A stretch of 64,000 nt of DNA from Chloroherpetonaceae bacterium (GCA_028277445.1 JANQGG010000023.1:1-64000), one strand, 5' to 3'; numbered from the stretch's first letter, positions 52,370 through 60,932 are shown. A program made the numbers and translations. Notes: generated by a model not told the origin, from the letters alone.

Positions 52370-52960
52370 TTATTTATACTCTACAACAAAAGAATCAAAC
52401 GGTAATGATTCGGCAAGTTGATCTATTTCGGCACGTGACGTTTTATAGCCTTTCCACCGAACTTTAAAGGTTTTTTGACCATAATCATCAATAAATGGAA
52501 TAATTGCTGTTTTCAAGTTAGAAGGGAATTTTTTTGAAAAACGCAACGCATTTTCTTCACTGATAAAACTGCCAAACTGTAATGTATATCTTACTTCCGG
52601 TACAATTTCTGCAGGCTCATGAGAAACCGGACTTGGAACTAAAGTATCCTGGCTTTCATTAACGGCCGAGTGATACTCCATTAAACGGGATCGGCTTAGC
52701 GACGTTAATTTTGAATTCGGGTACAGATCCAAAAAGCGTTTATAAATGGCTCGTGCAACTTTACCATCTTTTTCCAGCAAGGCATTCAGCATCATGGCTT
52801 CATCTTTTTTTAAGGACAATGATTTTAAATCTTCTAACGATGCAAAATTTCCGGTGGTGGCGTACTTAAGTATGATATCTGAAATGTTTTGTTTTTCCTG
52901 AGCCTGAATGGAAGAACTCATAAAACCCAGCAGTAATATGAACGCCAATAGTTTTTGCAT
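52370..52960 (-). CDS. Exported SPOR-domain protein
   Basis: The 196-residue protein has a signal peptide (MQKLLAFILLLGFMSSSIQAQ). A short helical region follows (KYATTGNFASLEDLKSLSLKKDEAMMLNALLEKDGKVARAIYKRFLDLYPNSKLTSLSRSRL), like half-TPR repeats. The C-terminal SPOR domain is about 120-196 (RYTLQFGSFISEENALRFSKKF..TAIIPFIDDYGQKTFKVRWKGYKTSRAEIDQL). It should bind septal peptidoglycan in the periplasm. With the HU-like/SPOR protein at 6813-8111 it is the second SPOR protein in the window. It is separated from the sigma-54 activator by 107 bp. Confidence 0.85.
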   Translation of the reverse strand: MQKLLAFILLLGFMSSSIQAQEKQNISDIILKYATTGNFASLEDLKSLSLKKDEAMMLNALLEKDGKVARAIYKRFLDLYPNSKLTSLSRSRLMEYHSAVNESQDTLVPSPVSHEPAEIVPEVRYTLQFGSFISEENALRFSKKFPSNLKTAIIPFIDDYGQKTFKVRWKGYKTSRAEIDQLAESLPFDSFVVEYK

Positions 52961-53132
52961 AACAGGTAGAGATTCAAACTTTCGGTAAAGAAGTTCTATG
53001 AAATCATTGAATTTAAAATATCAATTCAATTGAGCTATAATATCCGACAAGTTTCGGATTGTTTCGTTAATTTTGTCAAAATCAAAAAGAAAACCTTATT
53101 TTCATAGCCTAATTTTAATCAATTATTTTGAT

Positions 53133-54002
53133 ATGTCTCATGTTGTAAAGGCTTATGCTAAAATCAATTTAGCGTTGTTTATTACGGGCAAGTTACCTAA
53201 TGGTTACCATACTTTGGAAACTATTTTTGCCCCGATCAATTGGTACGATAAGCTGTCTTTTGAACCATCCGATAGCATATCGCTTACCTGTTCAATTCCC
53301 GAACTGCCTACCGATGATACCAACCTTTGTCTAAAAGCAGCAAAACGTCTTCAGGCAATTTCAGGCTCAGAACGGGGGATAAAAATGCATTTGGAAAAAA
53401 ATGTACCTTTTGGCGCTGGATTAGGCGGTGGAAGCAGTGATGCAGCAGCGGTTTTAACGACATTAAACAGTCTTTGGGAAACCAACATCGATAAAGAAAC
53501 TTTGCACAAACTTGCAACCGAACTAGGTGCCGATGTTCCTTATTTCCTTGATATTCCGGGTTTAGCGCTTGGGCAAGGCATCGGCGAAAAGCTCACGGAT
53601 TTAGAAGTTGCTTTTCCGTTTTATATTGTAACAGTATTTCCAAAAATTCCGATATCAACCGTATGGGCATATAAAAATTTTAAACCTAATTTTTCCAGGG
53701 ATTTACCGGATTTGGCAATTATTTGTAAAATGGTTTCTCAAACCAAGGATACCAAGCTTTTGACCGTATTTGAAAATGATTTTGAATCGGTGGTCTATAA
53801 AAATTACCCTGAAGTAAAGGCATTGTGTGATGAGTTCAACACGTATGGAAGTATTTTAACTCGTCTTTCGGGAAGTGGTTCAGCTGTATTTGGCGTATTT
53901 TCGGATAAGGAGATTGCTGAGTCTTGTTTTCAGGTGTTTAATGCAAAGTACCCGTCATCTCTAACGCCTTCAGGTTTTTTGATGAAACCTGTTGAAGTCT
54001 AA
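53133..54002 (+). CDS. ispE: 4-diphosphocytidyl-2-C-methyl-D-erythritol kinase
   Basis: IspE is a GHMP kinase of the non-mevalonate isoprenoid pathway. From ATG 53133 the 289-residue protein begins VVKAYAKINLALFITGKLPNGYHTLETIF (catalytic Lys region). It has the ATP loop VPFGAGLGGGSSDAAAVL, the base-region LGADVPYFL and the C-terminal LTRLSGSGSAVFGVF. A 20-codon extension from a TTG upstream is not family-like. The next gene, also acting on isoprenoids, starts 31 bp downstream. Confidence 0.95.
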   Translation: MSHVVKAYAKINLALFITGKLPNGYHTLETIFAPINWYDKLSFEPSDSISLTCSIPELPTDDTNLCLKAAKRLQAISGSERGIKMHLEKNVPFGAGLGGGSSDAAAVLTTLNSLWETNIDKETLHKLATELGADVPYFLDIPGLALGQGIGEKLTDLEVAFPFYIVTVFPKIPISTVWAYKNFKPNFSRDLPDLAIICKMVSQTKDTKLLTVFENDFESVVYKNYPEVKALCDEFNTYGSILTRLSGSGSAVFGVFSDKEIAESCFQVFNAKYPSSLTPSGFLMKPVEV

Positions 54003-54033
54003 CATTTGCTTAAAAAACATAGTTACATTTTTA

Positions 54034-54801
54034 ATGAAACAACATACTGTTTTTACATCATTGCTTGCTGCTACGCTTTCGAAAGGGGCCGGTTTTTTGT
54101 TACTTATTGATCCTGATAAATACGAAGGTAAAGAAGTTGTAATATTAGCTGAACGCGCTGAACAATACAGTGTAGATGCTATTCTGATTGGCGGCAGTTT
54201 AATGCTTTCCAATCGCTTGGATAAGTACATTAAAATGATCAAAGAAGTTACTGATATTCCGGTTATCATATTTCCCGGTAGTATCATGCAGGTTTCGGGT
54301 TATGCGGATGCATTGTTGTATTTATCATTGGTTAGTGGAAGAAACCCGGAGTTTTTAATCGGAAACCATGTTGTGGCAGCGCCTACGTTAAAACATTTGG
54401 ATTTGGAAGTCATTTCAACAGCATATATGTTAATAGAGTCGGGCAGATCAACTTCGGCGAGTTTTATGACCAATACCACGCCGATTCCGCGACACAAACC
54501 TGAAGTTGCCGCGGTTCATGCTTTGGCGGCAGAATATATGGGTATGAAAATCACGTATTTGGAAGCTGGCAGTGGCGCTGAGCTTTCCGTACCTATCGAA
54601 ACCATTCAGGCGGTTGCTCAAACCGTAGATATTCCGATTATTGTTGGCGGTGGTATTCGGACACCTGAAGACGCACGATCAAAAGTTGAAGCCGGCGCAG
54701 ATTTTGTGGTTGTCGGTAATGTGTTTGAACAGAATCGAGACAACCATTTTTTTCGCGATATGATTGATGCCGTTCATACCAATACTCCAAAAACAGTCTG
54801 A
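54034..54801 (+). CDS. Geranylgeranylglyceryl phosphate synthase family (PcrB/GGGPS)
   Basis: These TIM-barrel prenyltransferases join a prenyl diphosphate to sn-glycerol 1-phosphate, the first ether-lipid step in archaea; bacterial group II homologues occur in Bacteroidota. The 255-residue protein has FLLLIDPDKYEGKEV, DAILIGGSLMLSNRLDKYIKMIKEVTDIPVIIFPGS, YADALLYLSLVSGRNPEFLIG, YMLIESGRSTSASF, YLEAGSGAELSVP and IIVGGGIRTPEDARSKVEAGADFVVVGN. These give the phosphate sites and the glycerol-phosphate site. It probably shares a transcript with ispE. The product and its use in this lineage are not established. Confidence 0.92.
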   Translation: MKQHTVFTSLLAATLSKGAGFLLLIDPDKYEGKEVVILAERAEQYSVDAILIGGSLMLSNRLDKYIKMIKEVTDIPVIIFPGSIMQVSGYADALLYLSLVSGRNPEFLIGNHVVAAPTLKHLDLEVISTAYMLIESGRSTSASFMTNTTPIPRHKPEVAAVHALAAEYMGMKITYLEAGSGAELSVPIETIQAVAQTVDIPIIVGGGIRTPEDARSKVEAGADFVVVGNVFEQNRDNHFFRDMIDAVHTNTPKTV

Positions 54802-54979
54802 TGCTAATTTAGTGCCAAAAAAAACGCAACTTATCGAAACGGCAATAAAAAAGAATTTAGGTTGGTTATATTGATCTCAGAATCCCTGTTCATTTCACCT
54901 GATATTCTTGGATCAATACAGTTTTTATGTATGTGAGTAGTGTTAGGAGGCTTTTATTCAAAATTTAAACCCCGGTCAA

Positions 54980-55588
54980 ATGCATCAATCGTTACATCAG
55001 GAAAAGCTTGTTAATCAATGGAAGCAAGATTTCCTCATTTTAACCCAATTAAAATTGCCGGTTATGATTACCGACAATAAAGGCTTGGTAACCTGGATGA
55101 ATTCCGAGTATGAATCTCTGTGCGGCTATACATTATCGGAACTGTCCGGCAAAAAGCCAGGCGATTACCTTCATGGGCCATTTACGAATTTAGATACAAA
55201 AGATCGTATCAGCCAAGCGATTAAAGAACGACGCCCCATTGACGAAGACATTTTGAACTACAATAAACAGCAAAAAAAATATTGGGTATCATTGAATATC
55301 TCGCCAATGTATGATGAAAACGGCACTGTTAATTTTTTTGTATGCGTTGCCAAAGATATCACGGAGCAACGCGAACTTGAAAGAGAAAGCGTTAAAATTC
55401 TTGCAAAAGCCGCTAAAATGATGGTTCCGGAGGGATGGATAAAAAAGTGTGCCTGGAGCGGAAAAGTATTGGATAAAAAAGGCAAATATATTTCAATTGA
55501 AGAATACTTTGCACGATACTCCGAAACACGGTTTTCTCATGGGATTTCACCGGATTCGGCCAAAAAAGTGTTGAACGATAAACCATAA
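54980..55588 (+). CDS. PAS-domain protein with degenerate C-terminal cysteine motif
   Basis: The 202-residue cytoplasmic protein has a PAS/PAC domain (about 20-135: LPVMITDNKGLVTWMNSEYESLCGYTLSELSGKKPGDYLHGP, YWVSLNISPMYDENGTVNFFVCVAKDITEQRE). There is no LOV-type NCRFLQ motif, so no flavin-binding cysteine. The tail (IKKCAWSGKVLDKKGKYISIEEYFARYSETRFSHGISPDSAKK) aligns with a common module written 'ICSWCKKIRDDxGYW.IE.YI..HSxAEFSHGICPDC'. Three of four cysteines are lost, so metal binding is unlikely. No output domain is present. An AGGAGG at about 54946 is too far to be its ribosome site. Confidence 0.85.
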   Translation: MHQSLHQEKLVNQWKQDFLILTQLKLPVMITDNKGLVTWMNSEYESLCGYTLSELSGKKPGDYLHGPFTNLDTKDRISQAIKERRPIDEDILNYNKQQKKYWVSLNISPMYDENGTVNFFVCVAKDITEQRELERESVKILAKAAKMMVPEGWIKKCAWSGKVLDKKGKYISIEEYFARYSETRFSHGISPDSAKKVLNDKP

Positions 55589-55651
55589 AGATATTTACAA
55601 TATTTTGATAAATTCGGATCATATCACGTCTTAAATCATTATCATTAAAAC

Positions 55652-55678
55652 ATGCACGATCATTTTCTGGTCGTGCAT
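55652..55678. terminator. Possible terminator hairpin after the PAS gene
   Basis: Stem ATGCACGA / TCGTGCAT (8 bp, extendable by a G-U pair) with a loop containing ATTTTCT. The following TTGTTATTG is a weak U-tract, so the call is tentative. Confidence 0.4.
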
Positions 55679-55814
55679 TGTTATTGTCAGAAAACAATAT
55701 AAAAGATGATGTTTCCTTCGTTTATATTTCGGTAATGCTTCGGCTACGTTCAACACACGATTTTATTATTGTCATTACCTGTTTGTTTATTGCAAATATG
55801 AAAACTGCTATTAT

Positions 55815-55838
55815 AACAAGGGGTTGCAACCCCTTGTT
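55815..55838. repeat. 24-bp perfect palindrome, copy 2
   Basis: Identical to 18539-18562 (half-site AACAAGGGGTTG). The following ~65 bp (GAAGCTACATCTTCC..CGTCATCATACATTTGTTGATGGC) loosely match 22704-22765, so a longer element may be shared in pieces. Confidence 0.75.
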
Positions 55839-55939
55839 TGCGAAGCTACATCTTCCAGTGGAGGATAAAACACGTCATCATACATTTGTTGATGGCTTGG
55901 CCAAATAATTAACTTCCAATGACGAGTTTACCCTTTTTG

Positions 55940-56014
55940 GTCACCCTGAACTTGTTTCAGGGTCTCAGATAAAGGGGAGCTGTTAGAGATGCTGAAACAA
56001 GTTCAGCATGACTA
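55940..56014. repeat. Dispersed inverted-repeat element (CTGAACTTGTTTCAG family)
   Basis: TCACCCTGAACTTGTTTCAGGGTCTC pairs imperfectly with GAGATGCTGAAACAAGTTCAGCATGA, forming a long imperfect palindrome around AGATAAAGGGGAGCTGTTA. It is widely seen as an intergenic repeat type. The rest of the 55589-56107 gap holds the palindrome above and no gene. Confidence 0.65.
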
Positions 56015-56107
56015 GCCACTTTACTCGTCATTCTATGTTTGTCTTCCATTGCCAAAAATTTGGACTCAGGGAACAATAATTTTTTGCCATCAGGTAAGTA
56101 TTAAATC

Positions 56108-56779
56108 ATGAAAGTACTTTCGCTGCCTTCTCAAATTAAGGGATTGATTTTTGATGTCGATCTCACTTTGTATGAAAATAGAGAATATTATGAATCGATG
56201 GGTCCGTTGATGACAAAACGACTTGCCCAAGAAAAAGGCAAATCGTTTGACCAGATGAAGCGCGAGCTGGATGCACTGCAAAAAGCGTTTCAGGATGAAA
56301 ATGAAGGGCGCAAGCTTTCCATCGGTAATTTGTTTAATCGATTCGGGATCAGTTTTGAAGAAAATGTCAAGTGGCGCGAGGAGTTGTTTCAACCCGAAGC
56401 CTATCTTACTAAAGATGATCAATTGGCTGAAACGCTGGCAAAACTTAGCCAACGTTATAAAATTGCGGCTGTCAGTAACAATGCTACGCGAATTGTTCAA
56501 AGAACTTTAGCTGCATTGGGTGTTGAGGATTTTTTTGAATCGGTTATCGGTTTGGATATGTCGCTGGTTTCCAAGCCAACCATGAAACCATTTCAAATGA
56601 CAGCAAATGTTTTAGGGCTGGCATTTAACGAGTTAGTCAGTATTGGCGATCGGGTGGAAATCGACTTGGAGCTACCCGTGCAAAATGGTATGGGTGGCGT
56701 TTTGATTGAATCAATCCAAGATGTCTATGCGTTGCCGGAAGTATTGAAAAAAGCACAACGTGTTAATAACAACATTTAG
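56108..56779 (+). CDS. HAD-superfamily hydrolase
   Basis: The 223-residue protein has the HAD motifs: I GLIFDVDLTLY (nucleophile D16, acid D18), II AVSNNATR, III a lysine in SKPTMKPF, and IV SIGDRVEIDLELPVQNGMGGVLI. A helical cap (residues ~25-95) puts it in subfamily I. The likely substrate is a small phosphorylated metabolite. The arrangement resembles pyrimidine 5'-nucleotidases and phosphoglycolate phosphatases, but no assignment is justified. Its 3' end overlaps the convergent amidase gene by 17 bp. Confidence 0.88.
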   Translation: MKVLSLPSQIKGLIFDVDLTLYENREYYESMGPLMTKRLAQEKGKSFDQMKRELDALQKAFQDENEGRKLSIGNLFNRFGISFEENVKWREELFQPEAYLTKDDQLAETLAKLSQRYKIAAVSNNATRIVQRTLAALGVEDFFESVIGLDMSLVSKPTMKPFQMTANVLGLAFNELVSIGDRVEIDLELPVQNGMGGVLIESIQDVYALPEVLKKAQRVNNNI

Positions 56780-57617
56780 AGGTGATGCGATTGAGTTCGG
56801 CATTGATCAGGCGCAAATCTTCGTCGAGAAAGTGAGATGAATGCAGCCGTGTTCGGCGAACTTCATTTAAGTCGATCACGCCATCAATGACGGCTTGTTC
56901 AAAGACCGGCCCTTTGGCAATCGTTTGACTATCTGGACCGATAATTTCAGAATTTCCCCAATACGAAAGGCTATCTTCGTTGCCTATTCGGTTTGCGCAA
57001 ACCACATAGACGCTGAATAAATGAGCGTAGGTTCGATTCAGCATTTCCCATGTTTTGGCAATTTTTAACTCGCCGGTGTCCAGTTCAATCCGTAAGGGGC
57101 TCGACATCAATGAAAACAACACTTTGGCTCCTTGAATGGCTAATAAATACGGAACCGACATGTGCCAAAAATCCTCACAGATCGCCACACCAATTTTCCC
57201 TAATTTTTGAGACTCAAAAATATGAATTTCGTGGCCGGCTGAGAAATATCGGAGTTCTTCAAACATCCCATAGGTTGGAAGGTAAATTTTGCGATGGATG
57301 GTTGAGGCTTTGCCGTTCTCGAAAAAGAATGCGGAATTATAAACGCCAAATTCTTCCGAAAGTTCAATACCGCCGCATAATATGGTGATCTTTTCACTAA
57401 GCCGGGTTAATGGTTCAAGACGTTTATCGGCAACGGGCATGGCAATATCCTGAGCGGCGTCCTGAACATTGTATCCGGTAAGGGAAAGCTCCGGGAAAAC
57501 AATAACCTCGATACCGTCTTTTATGGCTTGTTCAACATGCGAAATATGAGTTTGTAGGTTTTCTTCAAAATTAGCAAGAACACAGTCGATTTGGGCAATG
57601 CGAAGTTTTACAGCCAT
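56763..57617 (-). CDS. Carbon-nitrogen hydrolase (nitrilase superfamily)
   Basis: From ATG 57617 the 284-residue protein has the Glu-Lys-Cys triad: VIVFPELSLTGYN (Glu), HRKIYLPTYGMFEE (Lys) and VAICEDFWHMSVP (Cys), with ANRIGNEDSLSYWGNSEIIGP as the fourth block. It resembles the glutaminase domain of NAD synthetase and stand-alone amidases such as beta-ureidopropionase and omega-amidase. The synthetase domain is missing, so it is a free amidase with unknown substrate. A TTG five codons upstream is a less likely start. Confidence 0.9.
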   Translation of the reverse strand: MAVKLRIAQIDCVLANFEENLQTHISHVEQAIKDGIEVIVFPELSLTGYNVQDAAQDIAMPVADKRLEPLTRLSEKITILCGGIELSEEFGVYNSAFFFENGKASTIHRKIYLPTYGMFEELRYFSAGHEIHIFESQKLGKIGVAICEDFWHMSVPYLLAIQGAKVLFSLMSSPLRIELDTGELKIAKTWEMLNRTYAHLFSVYVVCANRIGNEDSLSYWGNSEIIGPDSQTIAKGPVFEQAVIDGVIDLNEVRRTRLHSSHFLDEDLRLINAELNRITSKCCY

Positions 57618-57844
57618 TGATGGTTTTGTCAAGATTAACAGGCTAATATATCAGTAATTATCATTAGCCTTCAAAATAATGGGTACATTTTAAAAATCCC
57701 TGTAATATAAATCAAGATTTTATGGTTTTATTACAATTATAATATTGAGAAATAAACTGCGCTTTTGTAATTTAGCCGAACTGTTAAGTTTACTTAATTT
57801 AGACATAAATCATACCTCTCAATTCAAACAAAACACACCACATT

Positions 57845-58963
57845 ATGAATAAAATTGGTCATGCTATTGCCATTGTTTTAATTGCCGGATTGCTTGGCGC
57901 TGCAGATGGCGGTTGTGGCGGGTCTTCTGGAAAAGCAGAATCGTTTGTAGCAAACAGAGATTATAAATCGGCAATTGCGATTTACGAAAAAGAAATTAAA
58001 AATGATTCCCTAAACGCTGAAGCTTATTTTGGTTTGGGAAAGGTTTACTTTGAAATGAAAGATTTTTTAAAAGCCAAGCAAAACTTTGAAAAAACTCTTG
58101 AGCTTAATCCGGAATCTGAGCGTAAAGAGCAAATTGAAGGTTTGATGTTTACGATGTGGGCAATGGCTTATAACGATGGCATTACATACTATAACAAACT
58201 CATTAAAGCCAAGGATAAGGCTCAACGAAATACACTGGCAGATTCAGCGGCTTACTTTTTTAAACAAGGGATTGAGCTTAGAAAAGATACTGTAGCAACA
58301 TTTAACTTACTTGCTAGTGTATATAATGTTCAGAAGAAAACCAGCGATGCAACTAAGATTTTAGAGGAAGCATTACTAAATGCAATTGCTGATGAGCAGA
58401 CGTATGAAATTTTAAGTAAGATTTATCTTTTCTCAGAACCGGTTCAAACAAAAAAGGCCATCGACGTGCTTAAAGAAGGGGTGAATAAATATCCAGAATC
58501 ACCAGTCATGTACCGTCAGTTGGGCCTGGCATATCTATATGATGGCAATACCGAAGAGGCTAAACCAATCATGAAAAAAGCTGTTGAACTAGCTCCGAAA
58601 GATAAATACATGTGGTTTTACTATGGATTGGTCTTTACTGAAAAGAAAACCAAAGAAGGCTACGAACAAGCAGTAGAGAAGTATAACAAAGCATTGGAGC
58701 TTGATCCGAACTTTTCGGATGCCACATACAACTTAGCTATCGCTTATGTGAGATTGGCAGAGATCGATCGAAAAGAGCACAAAAATGATGCTTCATACAC
58801 CGGTTATCGAGAGCTATACGGTAAAGCAGTTGAAGTGTTAAAACCGGCTGCGGAGCGTGATAACAAAAAAGAACAGTGGCACTTACTCGGTAAGATTTAT
58901 GCCGAAACCAATCAAATTGAGCTTTCTAAAGAAGCCTTGGAAAAAGAAGATGCTGCAAACTAG
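57845..58963 (+). CDS. Exported TPR protein
   Basis: The 372-residue protein has a signal-like N-terminus (MNKIGHAIAIVLIAGLLGAADGGCGGSS; the cysteine lacks an ideal lipobox, so lipidation is uncertain). Seven or so tetratricopeptide repeats follow (RDYKSAIAIYEKEIKNDSLNAEAYFGLGKVYFEM, FLKAKQNFEKTLELNPES, VMYRQLGLAYLYDGNTEEAKPIMKKAVELAPKD, EQAVEKYNKALELDPNFSDATYNLAIAYVRLAE). It is a periplasmic or envelope scaffold of unknown partner. Its original terminator (58986-59018) has a second copy beyond the restriction-modification cassette. Confidence 0.85.
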   Translation: MNKIGHAIAIVLIAGLLGAADGGCGGSSGKAESFVANRDYKSAIAIYEKEIKNDSLNAEAYFGLGKVYFEMKDFLKAKQNFEKTLELNPESERKEQIEGLMFTMWAMAYNDGITYYNKLIKAKDKAQRNTLADSAAYFFKQGIELRKDTVATFNLLASVYNVQKKTSDATKILEEALLNAIADEQTYEILSKIYLFSEPVQTKKAIDVLKEGVNKYPESPVMYRQLGLAYLYDGNTEEAKPIMKKAVELAPKDKYMWFYYGLVFTEKKTKEGYEQAVEKYNKALELDPNFSDATYNLAIAYVRLAEIDRKEHKNDASYTGYRELYGKAVEVLKPAAERDNKKEQWHLLGKIYAETNQIELSKEALEKEDAAN

Positions 58964-58985
58964 ATAGAAACTTACAGATATTATC

Positions 58986-59018
58986 AAAGCCTTGCTTATA
59001 AAAATTGGGCAAGGCTTT
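58986..59018. terminator. Terminator hairpin, left copy of a 33-bp direct repeat
   Basis: Stem AAAGCCTTGC / GCAAGGCTTT with loop TTATAAAAATTGG, then T6. It ends the TPR transcript. Exactly the same 33 bp recur at 60879-60911, with the flanking bases different on both sides. Confidence 0.9.
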
Positions 59019-59132
59019 TTTTATTTCCATAACTCCTGAGGCTTTTTGAGTAGTTCATGCAGTGTCCAATTTTTTTGCAGAATGTTGTATATAACATACA
59101 TAACAAAGTATGGAAAGAATAAAAACGGTTTA

Positions 59133-60107
59133 ATGATTAATATGTTTGAAAAGAACTTGCAAATATCAGAATCTTTTAAAGAAGATGAAAGCATCGTTTT
59201 GTATCATGGAAGTTGTTTGGATTTACTCAGCAAAATACCTGACAGAAGCATTCAATTAATTGTAACCTCACCACCTTACAATATTGGAAAAGAGTATGAA
59301 AAAAAGTTAAAACTTGAAAAATATTTGGAACAACAAAAATATGTTATCCAAGAATGTGAAAGAGTTCTTTCAGAAAATGGCAGTATTTGTTGGCAAGTGG
59401 GTAATTATGTAGATAATGGTTCCATTATCCCATTGGATACAGTTTTATACCCTATTTTTAGTAACCTTGGTCTAGTTTTAAGAAATCGAATAATCTGGCA
59501 TTTTGAACATGGATTACACTGTTCGAAAAGATTTTCCGGACGATACGAGTCTGTTATTTGGTTCACTCGTAAAATTAAAAATTATGTATTCAATCTAGAC
59601 CCCGTTAGAATCCCTCAAAAATACCCAGGAAAAAAATATTTTAAGGGTCCAAAAGCAGGGCAGTATTCTTGCAATCCTCTTGGTAAAAATCCAGGAGATG
59701 TCTGGGATATTCCAAATGTTAAAAGTAACCATATTGAAAAAACTAAACATCCTTGTCAGTTTCCGGTAGGCTTAATTGAAAGATTAATTCTTTCTATGAG
59801 TAATGAAGATGATTGGGTGTTCGATCCTTTTGTGGGTACTGGAACATCAATTGTTGCTGCAATTAGAAATGGAAGGCGAGGAGTAGGTGCAGAAATAGAA
59901 AAGAAATATGTTGATATCTCAAGAAGAAGAATACAAGAAGCAGTTTTAGGTACCCTTAAAGTGCGACCAATGAACAAGCCTAAATATGACCCGAATATTT
60001 CTGGAAATAAGTTGACAGAGGCCCCATGGGAGAAAAAAGCACAAGACCAATCAATACAACCAATGCTATTCGAAAATAGAGGAGAGCATAAGAGTGAAAA
60101 TCGTTGA
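59133..60107 (+). CDS. Type II DNA methyltransferase, beta-class, probably N4-cytosine
   Basis: From ATG 59133 (alternatively 59142) the 324-residue protein has motif IV VTSPPYNIGKEY near residue 50 and motif I VFDPFVGTGTSIVAAIRNGRRGVGAEIE after residue 220, the order that defines the beta class. The SPPY form is typical of N4-cytosine enzymes. A cassette partner encoding a BglII-type nuclease overlaps it by 14 bp, so it should protect the same site. It is AT-rich and flanked by the 33-bp repeats, which suggests acquisition. A longer reading to 59046 (TTG) is unlikely. Confidence 0.92.
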   Translation: MINMFEKNLQISESFKEDESIVLYHGSCLDLLSKIPDRSIQLIVTSPPYNIGKEYEKKLKLEKYLEQQKYVIQECERVLSENGSICWQVGNYVDNGSIIPLDTVLYPIFSNLGLVLRNRIIWHFEHGLHCSKRFSGRYESVIWFTRKIKNYVFNLDPVRIPQKYPGKKYFKGPKAGQYSCNPLGKNPGDVWDIPNVKSNHIEKTKHPCQFPVGLIERLILSMSNEDDWVFDPFVGTGTSIVAAIRNGRRGVGAEIEKKYVDISRRRIQEAVLGTLKVRPMNKPKYDPNISGNKLTEAPWEKKAQDQSIQPMLFENRGEHKSENR

Positions 60108-60705
60108 AACATATTCCCATCTTAATGGGCTTGAATTTTTACTTGTTCACAAGCCCAAATTATGGCGAGAAGTTCAGCAGGTTATTTCTAGTATTGACGG
60201 TGAAATATGTAAGACCAAGGTTTCTAAAGAGAAAACAATGAAGGGAAAATTACTTTATAGTCCAATAGATATGAATAAAGCATTCAAAGAAAAATTAGAA
60301 CATTTGCATTGGAATGAAAGCAGAGTTAGTTATTGGGTTACGAAGGATGAAAGATTAATAAGAAAGACTTTGACGATGCCACCAGAAAAGCAAAAAAAGG
60401 AAATCGAAGATACAGGTGGTATCCCCATTTTTAGTTACAATCAGACCGATTTCATTAAAGACAGGGTTGCTATCGAAGTGCAATTTGGAAAATACTCCTT
60501 TGTTGCATATGATCTTTTTGTAAAGCACCTCGCGTTTTTCATTGGTGATAAAATAGATGTAGGAATTGAGATTTTACCGATGAAATCACTCCAATCACAA
60601 ATGAGTTCAGGTGTTGCCTATTATGAAGGTGAACTTTATAATGTCATTAGACAGGGTCGAGGAGTGCCTGCTGTTCCTCTTGTTATAATTGGGATTGAAT
60701 CATAA
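60094..60705 (+). CDS. BglII/BstYI-family type II restriction endonuclease
   Basis: The 203-residue protein starts at GTG 60094 with AGGAG ten bases upstream. Its N-terminus (ETYSHLNGLEFL.HKPKLWREVQQVISSI) and core (FIKDRVAIEVQFGKYSFVAYDLFVKHLAFFIGDKIDVGIEILPMKSLQSQMSSGVAYYEGELYNV) resemble BglII, where the active site is D..EVQ (D84, E93, Q95). Here the aspartate of KDR and IEVQ match. BglII cuts AGATCT and BstYI RGATCY; a GATC-centred target is a reasonable guess but not shown. It overlaps the methyltransferase, giving ordered expression, methylase first. Confidence 0.82.
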   Translation: MKIVETYSHLNGLEFLLVHKPKLWREVQQVISSIDGEICKTKVSKEKTMKGKLLYSPIDMNKAFKEKLEHLHWNESRVSYWVTKDERLIRKTLTMPPEKQKKEIEDTGGIPIFSYNQTDFIKDRVAIEVQFGKYSFVAYDLFVKHLAFFIGDKIDVGIEILPMKSLQSQMSSGVAYYEGELYNVIRQGRGVPAVPLVIIGIES

Positions 60706-60878
60706 GAGAGCAGAATAGATTGATTGTCAGGATGGTTAAAAGCCATCAATTATTTAAAACGTGTTCAAATAAATTCTTCTTTTTTGAATAAAACAACCTG
60801 TTGAAAAGCCAGAAAGCTATAGAAGAGATGCAATTGTTGTCTATGGATATTAAATGTTAAAAGAACAATAAAAGATTT

Positions 60879-60911
60879 AAAGCCTTGCTTATAAAAATTG
60901 GGCAAGGCTTT
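60879..60911. terminator. Terminator hairpin, right copy of a 33-bp direct repeat
   Basis: Identical to 58986-59018 over 33 bp, 1,893 bp away. On the minus strand it lies 21 bp after the rpsO stop, but its U-run is short there. It may be the host terminator that once served both convergent genes before the cassette entered. The 60706-60878 gap shows no gene. Confidence 0.85.
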
Positions 60912-60932
60912 ATAGGTACATATTGTGACTAC

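Noticed and set aside
53073-53132. TTG-started extension of ispE
   Set aside because: Not related to IspE; the ATG at 53133 begins the conserved AKINL region.
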